In this document: positions 34,606-46,777 of the stretch, in pieces | How the letters are laid out: each line of letters opens with the position of its first letter | How positions within the stretch are numbered: position 1 is the first letter of the stretch | Assembly: GCA_035610365.1 (NCBI GenBank) | Contig: CM069433.1 | Span: 133,628,545-133,692,544, forward strand | DNA: 64,000 nucleotides | DNA from: Aquatica leii | Lineage: Eukaryota > Arthropoda > Insecta > Coleoptera > Lampyridae | Direction: 5' to 3' | Translations under genes and position numbers: made by a program | The notes under the pieces: model-generated | What the model was told of the DNA's origin: nothing | What the model saw: only the letters and a program-made list of their open reading frames with translations | Databases searched by the model: none

Positions 34606-35121
34606 ACGAATTCGGTAAAATGTTTTAGGTGTGGTTTGTCAGGTCATTTTGCTCGAGAATGTCCAAGCAAAAGTAAACAGGTTATTCAGCAAAAAGAAGT
34701 GTTGAGCAAATCGTCTAATAAAAACAACACTGTTAATGTTGTAAATACTGTTTGTAAGTCTGTTAGCGATTCGCACGCAAAGTACTTTAAGGATGCTTTA
34801 ATCAATAAGAAACTTATTGACAGTTATACCGACTTAGGAAGTAGTTGTATTACAATGCGAGAAGATAAGGTAGAAGAATTTTCTTATTCTTATTTCGAGT
34901 GTGATTCGAACCCATTAATTGGTTATGGACAAGGTGTTTTAAAACTGCTGGGATTATTTACTGCTTTATTGAATATTGATGGCGTGGAAGCAAAACTAAA
35001 AGTTCACGTAATGCCCAACGAATCGCAGGATGTATCGTTAATTGTGAGTCACCCTTTTACTGCACAGGAGCATGTTCTTATCATTAGTCGTGCTGATAAA
35101 TTAGAAATTTTGGAAAACTAG
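34606..35121 (+). pseudogene. Gypsy gag end and protease
   Basis: A CCHC zinc knuckle 'CFRCGLSGHFARECPSK' (about 34,627) is followed by a linker and a retropepsin-like segment with 'LIDSYTDLGSSCITM', where the family normally has D-T/S-G; here it is DLG. The frame continues to 'VSLIVSHPFTAQEHVLI' and ends at 35,121, where homology to LTR-like copy B begins (the stop is 'aactag' at the junction). Confidence 0.78.
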
Positions 35122-36862
35122 ACGAAAACACAAAATCAAAAAGTCAAATCAAAGGGCGCCAGGAAAGAGTAAAGCTCAATGAACTAGAGACCCTTGCCAA
35201 CCACGAGTCCGCTTCAAATGGATACACTCAAATGGGAAGAGTGTATCACACGAAAAAAATCTGAAATAATCTAAAAATTCACATACGCGAGGGCCGACGG
35301 AATAAAAGCTTCGTTGCATTTAACAATTTAACATTTATTACATAATTAAAATCAGAATTAGATAAACAATAAAACAAGAAATTTACATGAAAACTTAAGT
35401 CAATTTGACACAAATAATATCTTTAAAAAAATCAAAATGAATATAATAAAAAAGAATAAACAAACTTAATTAAATTTTTAAACGTAAAAAAAATACTAAA
35501 CGGCCGTGTGCGCATGAAAAAAAAACTTAATAAAATCAAGTCAAGTCCGTAAGGGTATAAATCAAACTTTACAATCTTAAATTATGGTACATAAATTAAG
35601 AATATCTTTCTTTACTTTATATGTCGTAACAACCTTTATACGTTGGTTACATTACGTCTTTTAATTTAGTGCTTAAGAGTAATACATAAAATTAGCACAC
35701 ATGAACACCATAAATGGTTTGATTCATCGAAATATTTAATATCTATCAATAAATTCTCATAACTAATTTCAAAGCTTTTCAATCACTAAACTCCTGAATT
35801 AAAACTTAATCGGAAACTATAAATACTTTGATTGTTCGAAGACGAGCTCCTGGTTAGCATAGGCCAGATGACGTCGTCCGGAACTTCGATACGATACCGC
35901 AACCAATTGAACAATTTACCTTCGGAAGATTTTTAATTAACCGCCATCAAGGCGAAAATTGGGATTGCAAAACACAACGTACACGCAAACCCATAATACA
36001 TTAATATGAAACTAATAAACAGTGAATTCAATAAACCGTAATTGCTTTACGAAATAGGAAAGTTTTTCCACTTAAACGATTCACTGTACCAGTTTTGAAG
36101 ACCACCGCGGCACTTCTACAACTAAAGGGGGTGATTTTAACCCCTGACAACTACATCCCGATACTTAAGTCATTTCGAATGACTATCAGCCAACTAACTT
36201 TTATCACCAAAATCACCTATATATATAACCTTATTCGATTACTATTTCCCCAATGGCTGTCTTCAAAACTCCATGAAAGAAAACAATCTCATTAAGAGGA
36301 TGCAAACAGATCAAATAACGCCACAACCGTAGTATTGGGCTACGGTGTTTATTTCTGCGTAAAAATGTTAAATTGACAAAATATTATATTACAGGACGGT
36401 CATAAAGTTTAAACTGTCTAATAAATTAGGATAATGCCTTAATTTTCCACGTAATCTAAACGATTAACACAAAGAAATCAGGTACGACTACACCGAGAAT
36501 GCACTTAAAACAAAGAACTTTTACACCAACTTAAAAATAAACAAACTGCTAAAATATCTTTAATTACCGTTATATCTCAGAAGCTAAACATAAATTACCA
36601 CTGGAATTTTGATCAAACAAAGAAATTGTACCAAATAAACAAAATCACAGAATACAGATGATTCACGGCGCAACAAAATACAAAACTTTATCAACTTTGA
36701 ATTATGAAGTTGAATCCAAAAACGTTAAATAACTTATTAAAATCAATCCAAAATCCATTAAAACAAATTCAAAATACATGAAATGAATACCGTCAATCTA
36801 ACTACCGGGTCCTTCACAAAAATAATCCAACAACCAATCATTTATTTTAAACGACGGTTACA
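35111..36862 (-). mobile_element. LTR-like dispersed repeat, copy B, antisense inside Gypsy
   Basis: Read on the minus strand this matches copy A over most of its length: 'ggttatatatataggtgatt' (about 36,230), a CCCCC/GGGG block then 'gaagtgccgcgg' (about 36,110), 'atgcgcacacggccgt' (about 35,505), an AATAAA-type signal with 'aagcttttattccgtcgg' (about 35,300-35,340), and the hairpin GATACACTC/GAGTGTATC (35,221-35,248). It could start TGTAACCGTCG and end TTTTCCA, giving 1,752 bp, but no clean target duplication was found, so the ends are provisional. Confidence 0.65.
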
Positions 36863-36869
36863 CAATTAT

Positions 36870-37866
36870 GTTGGTCATATTCATGATTTGTGTACCGCAG
36901 TTGGTATTCGTAAAACAGGACATGTAGATGTGTTTTAAGAACTGATCTCATGGGACGCTCTGCATTACAATTAGTTAATTTATCTGGGAATGATTGGAAA
37001 GTTAATAGAGGACAATTAGTAACGCGCGATGAAATTTGTAATGAAGTAGAACAAAACTCTTTTACTGTAGAACATAAACGAGAAGTGAATGAAAAAGATA
37101 TAACAGCCGAAGAAGTTAATACCGATTCAGCTATTGCTGAGTGAAGTGGCTTGTTGCTGCTTATTAACGAGTTTAAGGACATTGTTGCTGTTAATATGCG
37201 TCAGCTCTGAGTCACTAACAAAGCTGTAATATGAATTGACTTGATGAATGATACTCCAGTTTATTATAAACCGTATCGGTTATCGATTCCTGAGCGCAAG
37301 CAGATAAATGTAATTGTGAACAAACTAAAAGAAGCACATATAATTGAAGAGTCTGATTCGCCTTTTGCGAGTCCGTGTCTACTAGTGAAACAAAGACGGG
37401 AGAAGTAAGACTTCGTGTGGACTACAGAGTCTTGAATAAAATAACTGTGAAAGACCACTATCCATTACCAAGCATTGATGACCAACTGGATCTTTTGTAC
37501 AATAAAAGGTACTTTACAAATTTAGATCTTCGTAGTGGGTATTACCAAATTCCAGTGGAGGAGTCGTCAAGGGTTAAGACAAGTTTTCTCACACCCGATG
37601 GTTCATACTGTTTTAAACGCACGAGTTTCGGATTGTCAAATGCACCTGCTGTGTTTCAGCAACTAATGAACACCATTTTAAAAAATCTAAGGTATACTAC
37701 GGCAATGGCGTACCTGGATAATATAATTATACCATTAGAGACATTTGAAGAAGGTGTGCGCGATTTAAGAGAGGTTTTGCGTATTTTAAGAGACGCGAAT
37801 TTTACTTTAAGAATAGATAAGTGTCAATTTTTTAGGACTACTTGGGGTTTAGTATTAGTGCATTAA
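36870..37866 (+). pseudogene. Gypsy reverse transcriptase
   Basis: After copy B the frame resumes with 'LMGRSALQLVNLSGNDWKVN' and, with frameshifts, 'FASPCLLVKQ'. A long reverse-transcriptase block follows (37,375-37,866): 'RVDYRVLNKITVKDHYPLP', 'FTNLDLRSGYYQIPV' and 'FGLSNAPAVFQQLMN'. The catalytic YLDD reads 'AYLDNIIIP', so the second Asp is Asn. The thumb region is deleted; the sequence jumps from 'DKCQFFRTTW' to RNase H. Stops near 37,140, 37,210 and 37,235 and a frame change near 37,850 confirm decay. Confidence 0.88.
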
Positions 37867-38400
37867 TACATACAGACGCTAGTAAAATAGGGTTAGGGGG
37901 TGTTTTGTACCAACAACAGAGGGATGGTAACTTGCATCTTATTAGTTATTTCAGTAAGAAAACAACTGATGAAGAGTCACGTTATCACGCTTATGAATTC
38001 GAGGCATTAGCTATTGTGTGCTCAATACAAAGGTTTAGGGTTTACCGTATAGGAATTTCTTTTGTTATTAGAACAGATTGTAATAGTTTAAAATTGTTAG
38101 AGCATAAACGGTATATGAATTCCAGAATAGGGAGGTGGTTTATCCGACTATCCGAGTTTGACTATCAAATTGAGTATCACACTGGGGTGGTTAACACCGT
38201 CGCCGACTCTTTGAGTAGGTACCCTGTCGAGGAAGGGGTCTATATGAGATTGGTTGGTTTACCTGTGTGCCATGTAAAGGTAAGAACCGACTGGGTTGCT
38301 GCGTTGCAAGGTGTAGATGCCGAAATAAATTGCATTGTCGATAAATTAGAAAGTGGAGATTCCAAGACTCATAAAAAGTTTACACTTTGTAAATGGTAGG
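37842..38400 (+). pseudogene. Gypsy RNase H
   Basis: 'LIHTDASKIGLGGVLYQQQ' opens a typical Ty3/Gypsy RNase H, followed by 'YHAYEFEALAIVCSIQRFR', 'RTDCNSLKLLEHK' and 'VNTVADSLSRYP'. The catalytic D, E and D are visible. The frame is intact for 185 codons, but it is out of frame with the reverse transcriptase and ends shortly after the connection domain, with no integrase. Confidence 0.88.
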
Positions 38401-38829
38401 GTGTTTCAGACTTCAGAAAAAATTGTTTTCGTTTATACGTACTAAAAGATTTAGGGTATGATGCTGTTAGTGCTAGCTATAGTTAGAATCTAAGCATAAA
38501 GAACCCTACTGTAGGTATAGGTATATATGTAGTAGAAGATATAGAGGGAGAACAGCAAACAGGTAGAATCTATAAACAAATTCTAGCAAGTGAGCGTTTA
38601 AAGCTAGTGGCTAAAAAAAATAAATTAATTTGTAATGTGTTGTAGTACGGTTGTAGGTAGTATTTTGACGAGGACGCCAAATAAGTTAGGAAAGCCGAAC
38701 TGTTGTGTTATTATTGATAATTTAGTAATTTTGTATTTCGTTGTGCTACGATGGATCACGAAGGACGCTTAAAAGATAACAAGTCGAGTTTTAGTTTTCT
38801 TCCGGTGTGGTCGATCGATGCCACCTTTG

Positions 38830-39579
38830 AAATTTCTAAAGTTATGTTATGTTATATTATTAAATCAATTATCGTTAAAGCGTGTCATATATTAATAGTT
38901 AGGGAGAATACAATGTAACATTTTTTTTTGTTTTGTTAATTGGATTTTATCACCGTTAAACCGAAACATTTAATATTTTTTTTTAGTATTAAGATTTTCA
39001 ATTTTGTTTTGAAAGGTTTGCGGAATTGATTTATTTTTTATTAATGCGAACATGGCCTTTAGATTTATGATGCAATTACAGTTCTTTCTTTTGTAATGCA
39101 TTAATTCATTTGTATTTATTTTATGTTTTATCATCTTAATCTTACTTTTATTTTTTTTAAATTTAAATCTTGTTTTGTTTGAACTGACTCAATTCACCTT
39201 AATTTTACTTGTTTTTATTTTATTTTCTTGTTAATTAATTGAAATAAATGCTAAATAGTAAAATTGTAACAAAGCTTTTATTTTGTCGCGTTTTTAATTT
39301 AAAAAAAAAATAATTTTACATTTTAGTACAATACACTCTATTATTGTAAATCCCATTTGGAGTGTATTCAACAGAAGCAGGCATTTGGTTGGCAAGGTCC
39401 AGAAGCCCCTTTTTGAGCTCAAAACCTTCTCGACGCCCTTTTGATTTGTAGTTTTGTTAATTTGACTTGACGTTTTGAGTTTTTCCAAAATCATTTACGG
39501 ATTTCCGAATTTAACTCACGGCGTCATCCTCACTGAGCAACGGCAAACCCCACGTTTATGTTACTTTCTTTCAGGCAAT
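38830..39579 (+). mobile_element. LTR-like dispersed repeat, copy C (3' part)
   Basis: Shares with copy A 'ttaatgcgaacatggcc' (about 39,044), AATAAA (39,243) followed by 'aaagcttttattttgtcgcg', the hairpin ATACACTCT...GAGTGTAT (about 39,331-39,370), 'ggttggcaaggtccagaag', 'cactgagcaacggcaaac' and 'gtttatgttactttctttca'. The TATA segment of copies A and B is missing. It directly follows the Gypsy relic in the same orientation, so it could be its 3' LTR or an independent fragment. Confidence 0.6.
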
Positions 39580-41250
39580 ATATTTTGATGGTTATATATA
39601 AATGAATTGTGTAAAAATTATTTTTCTTAAATATTGAAACGTTCAATATCCTTAGCTATACATTTTATTAGTGTTAGTTATATTGTACTTTTGTTTATTA
39701 AAAATTAGTTACTTTTATAATAATGATATACTAATCATGTCTTGAATCCTGTAAATGTAGAATAAAAGTTTTTAAATTGATTACAATATATAATTAATAT
39801 TTTTAAACACAAAAGTTTAATCAATTTTATTTATTACTAGAAATCTTAACAATAAGGTAAATCTTGATGACAGAAATATCACTTACAAAATAAAATTCAT
39901 TAACCCTTAAGCCCATTATAACAAGCTAAAATCTGTAAATTACATGTAATTAAACCACAATAAATATAATTAACAATATAACGATATATGCTTTTAAAAT
40001 TGTTCTATGCATAAATATATACTTAATATTTGTCAACTACGGTTATTTAAAAACTATGTACTGTACTCCATTTTAATAATCTTGGAACATAGTGTTTTGC
40101 ATTACATATGTTTGGTTTCTATCACGATAAAATAAAAGTATCGACTGATATTAAACGAGCAAATTATTATTATTTGGCAACAAACACAATATAAAATATA
40201 AACTTATTTTTAAATACAATTTGTTACACACCAAAATATAACAAAATCACCACGGCAAAAGCTTTAGAAAAAACGTTTTCTTTGTATTGTATGCGTTAAT
40301 CAATTTATAAAGCGATTAAATCTGAGACAGCTGCGAACAATAAACGTCGTTAACTCTATCTTTCACATTTTTTAAACTAATCTTACGTTTTGTATGTATT
40401 TTATTTTTCATAATAGCTTTGAAATGCACATAAAAGAAAATACGAATTCTGAACTATTTTAGTTCAAGTTTTTCCTAACTTATTTACTACATTTTTTTCA
40501 GTACATGGCTCTCTTTTATTTTAATTGTGGTTGGCAAGAAAACGCTTTAATTTACAAAGTTTTGTACGTCTCGCTATTGCAGTTACAAGAATAATAATAA
40601 CACATTAGTGTACACCTGTTACACTTAATTGTTCAATAAATTCCTTCAAATTTTATAGGATTTGGATGGTTAAATTTCTATCATCAATTCCTTAATTAGT
40701 AATAATAATAAATTAATTGGAATTTATCAATTAGAATTGCAAAACAAAAATGTAAATTAAAAAAAAACAATACAAAAATAACAGTTAATACTTACGTTCA
40801 AATTTTATTAAAAGGTTTTTAAAAAACGTGAATCTTAACTATTAAGAAGTTTTATATACATATGTTACCCATTACAAAGTGATTTCAAATCTATAAATAT
40901 TAGGTAATCATATAGTAAGAGATATATATTTCAACTTAATTATATATTTTTTAACAAATTCAATCAAAAATAAAAAGCAAATGGAATGTGGTTACATAGA
41001 TAATAAGATTTTCTGTATTTATATAAAGTAATAGAATTGTAGTGACAACTACAAACTGATACAAGTCACAAAGAAAGTGTCAAACAAATTTATCATAATA
41101 AAGAGAATTGTTTTTAAAATAAAAACTTGCGTAACAATTTGAATATAGATCTGCAAACAAAAATTGGTTTAATGCAACGATATTGATAATGTGGTAAAAC
41201 TACACTGCTAGATTACGAAGATGAGTTTAAGAACAGGGCTTTGGCAAATA
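39580..41250. other. AT-rich region, no gene seen
   Basis: About 1.7 kb of very AT-rich sequence with no supported ORF, repeat or RNA gene. Confidence 0.5.
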
Positions 41251-41254
41251 AAGG

Positions 41255-41345
41255 CGTCCCGTAATCTGATTAGCAAATTTGAAAAAGCTAGGCTCTGTAA
41301 GTGACCCTTCGAGATCAGGAAGGAAATATTAGTGATGTTATGCTA
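41255..41345 (+). pseudogene. Mariner-type HTH scrap
   Basis: 'NLISKFEKA' followed after a small shift by 'GSVSDPSRSGRK' and 'ISDVMLK' matches the second HTH/hook of mariner-like transposases ('..V.KFE.TG.V.D..RSGRP..S'). Nothing else of the protein is visible nearby. Confidence 0.4.
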
Positions 41346-42089
41346 AAAGTCTTTTTCTTGCTTTGTATAAATTTTGCCCAGTTTAAACTCCGTTGGCAAC
41401 ATTTAATTTACTCTCTCTTTTGTTTCCGTTAACGTTTACGCATTTCCGTTTTGACTGACAAACTTAAAAGTCAGCACGTTTAAATGAAATGCTCAGTGAA
41501 AGTTTTAATTTGAGAATCTGGGAACATCCGCGTATATGGTGAAAATGGAATAAAAACTAAATAGTTGAATGTGAAAGAATCGTTGAGGTAAAGGGGCATT
41601 TCTATTTTGCAATGAAGTTTAATTTTCTTCTGTTCTTATAGCATTGGAGTACCGCCACTTAGTAATTTCAAGAAATTCGTTAATTACTGCAAATTATTAT
41701 TATGTTCAGGAATTAGTTTTTTAATAGTCGATAACTACAAAATGCAATAGCTCATGTAATTATCCTTGTTTATTAAATGCGAGCATGTTAGTTACTGTCA
41801 TCTATTAAATAAGGAAGTCAAATTCATAATATTCTTTTTTCGTGAAATATCTTGAAGGTTGAGCAGCATACCTGTCCGGCCTACTGATTTAATTTAAATA
41901 TATGAAATTGGAAGTTTAGCGAACATTGTGTTGTAATATTCGAATGCAGTTCATTTCTGATACTACGGTAATATACTTATTGCTTTTTTATTTCATCATT
42001 ATTATAAACAATTTCTTTTTCATAAGGTACCAAAATTGATTTTAATTTTCTTTAAAATGTTTACTAACTTTAGTTAGATTTAGGTAGCT

Positions 42090-42205
42090 ATGACACTTGG
42101 AGTAGCGGGAGTATGTAGAAGAGAAGATCTATATAACATGACCATTAAGGATATAGAAGATCGTGGAACAGTAGTTATTATAAAAATACCAAATACAATT
42201 TACTG
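42090..42205 (+). pseudogene. Crypton-type tyrosine recombinase fragment
   Basis: The frame 'AMTLGVAGVCRREDLYNMTI' then 'KDIEDRGTVVIIKIPNT' resembles the segment around the first catalytic Arg of Crypton/DUF3504 tyrosine recombinases ('..G..GA.RR.E...LT..D.ED.G..L.VKIP.TKT'). It is preceded by T-rich sequence ending in 'ag', possibly an acceptor. No other domain parts were found. Confidence 0.55.
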
Positions 42206-42589
42206 TTACAAACAGACATAGTAAACCATCCATTTTCTAAAAATTTGCCGTACTTTTCAAAATAAAGTTGTCAGAAAAAATTTTACATGACGAGTCATCC
42301 TGTAAAATTACTGATAACGTGCAATCTATTTTTGTTTTACATGCAGAATTTGCAAATAACGCAAATAAAACTTGTCCAGTACTTACCGTTCTATAACGGT
42401 AAATAAATAACTTACTGACGAGTTACATCTAACAAGTAGTAAATCAGACATAGCGCCTTAAAAACAAACGAGTAACTAGGAGACAATGATCTAGTACTGC
42501 AAAAAAATATTTAATGTACTTTTCTAAAAAATATTCAAAATAAAGTAAATCTTAATTCCAATTAGAAACAAAAACTAAAAGTTGTTGAG

Positions 42590-43475
42590 TTCAGTCGAGT
42601 TTTTACAAATATTCCTCCTCATCAGGATTTTGCCTTTTTTTGGAGGTCAGACATGAATGGTTTGTAATACATTGTTTTCTGCAAGCCATGGTTTCACAAA
42701 AGCTGCAATAGATTGTTGTTATTTTTTTTCCAACCACATAGTAAACATTTTCGTTTTACTTTAGCTGATGCTTGATTACGTACCTCATTATTATTTCTGT
42801 ATTTTTTTAGATAACATTTTATATCCACAGATAATTTAGGTATATTTGTCTGCGTCTGTAAATGAGGTTTAATGTTGAATTGTAAAACAAGATAGTTTCG
42901 GAGTTTTTACTATCTGAATCCACCGCATCATTGTCATGCATCGTAGATATTAGCAGCTTTTTTGGGCAAATAGCAACTAGAGTAACATCTTTTTGGTAAG
43001 AAAAAATCACGTTAAGTACTGGTCGATTCTTATGTGGTAGTAGTTTTATCGGAATTTCTCTTTTTTTTTCAGTGTACCCATAAATGTTATCTGTTTATTT
43101 AGCCAATTTTTAAATAGTGGATAACTGTTGTACCAATTGTTACATGTAAGATTCCTATTTTTCACCTGGTAAAGATCTCCCACAATAGACCTCTTCATAA
43201 AGCAAACACTTTTCGTCCGTATTTGGCTGGTTTACTGGGCAAGTATTGGATAAAACTACATCTTGCCCGAAATGGTATTAGCTTCTTGTCAATTGTGATA
43301 ACCTTTCCCATTACATAATTATTTTTACAATTGAATACATATTTATCTAGAACGGTTCGAATTAGGCAAAGTTTATCGACTTCTTTCTTGTCTTGTAATT
43401 ATGTCGTCAAATCAAATACAACGAAGCAAAATAGAAATATTTTTGTACCTCTTGCTCTCAAAAAATTGCAGCTCA
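42590..43475 (-). pseudogene. Second piggyBac transposase relic
   Basis: Minus-strand pieces run in family order: 'RYKNISILL' and 'DKLCLIRTVLDKYVFNC', then 'KVITIDKKLIPFRARCSF' (first Asp), 'QYLPSKPAKYGRKVF', 'NRNLTCNNWYNSYPLF', 'PIKLLPHKNRPV', 'STMHDNDAVDSDSK', and finally a cysteine-rich C-terminus ('CLLCGWKK', 'CSFCETMACRKQC', ending 'NPDEEEYL'). The second catalytic Asp (normally CDNW) is Asn, and the GGVD block with the third Asp is deleted. It belongs to a different lineage from the piggyBac at 15,318. No ends were found. Confidence 0.8.
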
Positions 43476-43770
43476 AAATTCGTTAATTCTTGTCTCAGTG
43501 AGTTTAGTAGGGTTTTGTATATAAATTTTATCCCTAAAAATGTAGAGATTTAAAATCAAGCTTTAAATTATGGTATAAGTAAAAATTAATAGTTATAAAA
43601 ATTTACTTACATAGTTAGTCGCTATGTGTATAAAATACACTGATTGTAAGAAAACACTATCACACAATATCTGTCTGCTCCTGCAGTTCGCCACTAACTG
43701 AGGTGGTAGGTTACATAGGGTGGTAGGACAAAGAACCGTTGTTTTCAGAATAAGCATGTAAGTGTATATA

Positions 43771-45027
43771 CAGGGTGAATCAGAATATGTGGGAAGTACA
43801 ATAACTATAAATAATCGACATAAAATAAAGACGATTGTTTAAATAAATTTATATCTTGCATGCACAGGTAAGTTATTAGGTCTACAAATTTAGAAAAAAA
43901 AAATTACTTTTTTACTTCTGAACTAATTAAATTTAATGAATTATTTTTTTGTTGTTGTTGGGTACTTAAAATCACAAAAAACGTGAAAATTTAATAAAAA
44001 TTAAATAAGCCGTAGATGGATTTTTTTTAAGTACCTCCACTGTTAAATTCTCTCGAACTTAAATTTTTTTTTAATTTAAAAATTGTGCTTGATAGGAAAT
44101 TTTATTCGTAAACTTTTTTGTCTCTTATAAAGTTTTGATTAAACGCATCGTGTTGCTTTAAATAAATTAATTCATCAAACGAAAAAAGTGCAACTTTGGC
44201 AATTATTTTGTAGCATTATAAATAGGTATGATCATTTATGATTATACCACCTATACAGCAAAATATTGTTGTATTTATTAAATTTCAGGGGTGTCCCCCC
44301 CAAAAAACTCCAAACGCGGAGGAAAATCCGTATTTCTCGTAGGGGTTGCTCAAGTATCAAAGGATCTCAGCGATACTTGTTATAGTAATTATTCGTTTGA
44401 TGCAAACGTTTTTTTTAAATAAACTTTTATTTTTTTAAAAATAAATAATACATAAATTAATCAATAATTTATTATTCTGCATTGTTTATGATTGTTAATT
44501 CCAGAATTTATTGACGTGGATCATAAAAAATGTATGTATTGATGCATTAATCAGTGTTTATCAAAAACGGATAGTTTCCCCCAATATCAAAATGTCCCTT
44601 TTTGAGAGAAAAAACATCAAATGATGTAAAAAACGATTATTTACCCTATTGTGTAAAAACGAGAAGGCTTAGATATAGAACATTCTAATCCTATTCGATA
44701 GGTAATTAAAAAGTACATTTTCTGGTAAACTAAAGAATGTATGTATTGATGCATTAATCAGTGTTTATCAAAAACGGATAGTTTCCCCCAATATCAAAAT
44801 GTCCCTTTTTGAGAGAAAAAACATCAAATGATGTAAAAAACGATTATTTACCCTATTGTGTAAAAACGAGAAGGCTTAGATATAGAACATTCTAATCCTA
44901 TTCGATAGGTAATTAAAAAGTACATTTTCTGGTAAACTAAAGAACATTTCGTCGTCGTTTTATTTATATTAATAAAGTTATAACTGCAAAATTTCTTAAT
45001 TAATAAGTTTAATTTTTGAACACCCTG
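43771..45027. mobile_element. Non-autonomous TA-inserting element (CAGGGTG ends) with internal tandem duplication
   Basis: The left end 'cagggtgaatcag' (TA at 43,769-43,770) and right end '..gaacaccctg' (TA at 45,028-45,029) are inverted CAGGGTG-type termini common to mariner-like MITEs. There is no coding sequence inside. It contains the perfect 207-bp duplication described separately. Confidence 0.7.
44531..44944. repeat. Two perfect 207-bp tandem copies
   Basis: 44,531-44,737 and 44,738-44,944 are identical by eye over all 207 bp, from 'tgtatgtattgatgcattaa' to 'tctggtaaactaaagaa'. The absence of any difference means either a very recent tandem duplication or an assembly artefact. Confidence 0.95.
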
Positions 45028-45184
45028 TATAAAATGTAAAATTTATTATAATTGAAATATCAAATATCATCTATTGTTACAGTTTACTGTAAATTTTGCT
45101 CCTATAACTTAGAAACATAAAAATTCAGTTAAATTTTGACAAAATTCAAATTATTTAAAAAAATAAATAAAATTCAGTTGGGCG

Positions 45185-46501
45185 TGTTGCACTTCATATT
45201 TAGAAGCAGTAAAATTTTTTGCTATAGTACAAGAAATTTACAAATTTTATTTGGCATCCATAGGAGCAAACTCGCTAAATCTGAAAAGTCTTTCTGACAC
45301 TAGATGGAATTGTCATGCTGAAGCTGTTTCCGCTGTTGATCAAAGCTTTGATAACATTGTTGATTCGCTACGTCGTATTTCTAAATCAAAGAGGAAAAAA
45401 TACACACCCGACTTGAAGTTTCTTCTACTGCAGATAAAATGGAAACATTGGAATTCGTTTTTATGTTGAAGTTCTGAAAATATATTTTAGAAGAATTCCA
45501 TAAAGTGTCTAAAACTCTTTAAGATCCGAGGACAAACATAAATGCATGTTCCAACTGATATTCCACACTTATAACATTTGTACAAGACACTCGAAACCAA
45601 TTTGAATACATAGAACAGAAAGCAAAAGAAGTCTTACCAAATATTGACTAGAAATCCGGAATGTCCAGAACATGGTGGAGGAAGAGACAAGATAATGATG
45701 GGAATTCGGCTGATTCTATTGAAAATGAAACACCGAAAAATAATAACATCTTTCATTGCGATTCGTAGTTGGAAAATTTGGAAACGCGGTCTATAGGATA
45801 TAGAAGTTATTCGGACATGTTTTCATTTTTGATTATCATAGAAACAAAAGAATGTAGTAAGTAACGTAAATCAGTTGCTTAATAAATACCCGAATGATTT
45901 TAATACAGATTTCACTGCTGAAACTTTTAATTTTTTTACGCACGTGAGGGACACGTATCCGAATACAAAGTTCAATCACGAAAGACTCTTCTAGGTTATT
46001 TTTAATGACCTTTCTTTAGTATTTCCTAATGTTGAAACGTTTTTACGCATATATTTAAGTTTAATGATATCAAAAAAACAGTACTGGACAACGACCGTTC
46101 AGTAAACTGAAGTAAAATAAAGGATTATTTGCGAACGACTATGTTCCAGGAAACGTTAGCGGACTTGCGTGTTATGAGTATGAAACATGATAAGCTGCTA
46201 CATCTTCAGTTTCAGGTAATCATCGACCAATTTTCTGCAGACAAAAGCAAGAAAAAAAAATTATGTGATCTGTGATCTAATCCATCTCAAAAGTACTGTT
46301 TTATTTATTTCAAGTTGTCTAATATGTTGAAGGTGTTTAAATGAACAAGATGCTATACTACATAGTTTATTTAAATTTATGTTCCAATTGTACTTCATTT
46401 TTTTCTCATTAAGTAACTTGTCTTTTGAGGGGGGGGTCATCTTAGGGAGCCCCATCACGACGTTCTGCTTGTGGGCCCCTCAATATGTTAATCCGGCTCT
46501 G
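45185..46501 (+). mobile_element. hAT transposon relic (ZMYM1-like transposase) with its 3' end
   Basis: Coding remains read 'AVKFFAIVQEIYKFYLAS', 'NLKSLSDTRWNCHAEAVSAV' (45,251-45,469 open), then broken pieces 'MSRWWRKRQDN' and 'FPNVETFLRIYLSLMISK', and the dimerisation end 'DLRVMSMKHDKLLHLQFQVI' spread over two frames. This is the DUF4371/hAT-C layout of zinc-finger-MYM-type-like insect proteins. The right end '..gttaatccggctctg' (to 46,501) is a typical hAT terminus (CAG..CCGGATTAA inverted). I did not find the left terminus. Confidence 0.8.
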
Positions 46502-46509
46502 CTTTTTAG

Positions 46510-46777
46510 TTGTAATACTACAGAATAATCTTCTACGTCATTGCACGTTCGTTTGTTTGCAGAACAATCACGACTGAGCGCCACCAGTGCTAGCTTTGTA
46601 ATGATGTGCACTAAGCGCCATTTTATTTTAATTAGTTGACATCATTGATTACACATTTAGAATAGTGCTGGTAGCAATGTCAAATCCCATTTCACGATAG
46701 AATTTAAAAAAATATAAAAAGGCAATGAAACAAAAAATCCTTTACAAAATAAATTCATAATAAAATAAAAGGTTAGT
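46510..46777. other. Spacer between hAT and the Harbinger-derived MITE
   Basis: No gene or repeat is visible here. Confidence 0.5.

Larger units (their letters stand above)
34606..38400 (+). mobile_element. Ty3/Gypsy retrotransposon relic, interrupted by LTR-like copy B
   Basis: Coding pieces occur at 34,606-35,110 (gag zinc knuckle and protease) and 36,870-38,400 (reverse transcriptase and RNase H). Between them lies the reversed LTR-like copy B. No integrase is seen after RNase H. Copy C of the LTR-like family follows at 38,830 and may be this element's own 3' LTR, but no matching 5' LTR was found. Confidence 0.8.

Noticed and set aside
35221..35248. Link between the copy B hairpin and the piggyBac palindrome (both contain actcaaatggg)
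   Set aside because: The shared 11 bases occur in unrelated contexts; copies A and C of the hairpin do not contain them. Probably coincidence.
36847..37182. 111-codon minus-strand ORF
   Set aside because: Antisense to Gypsy pol and partly in its linker; no independent similarity.
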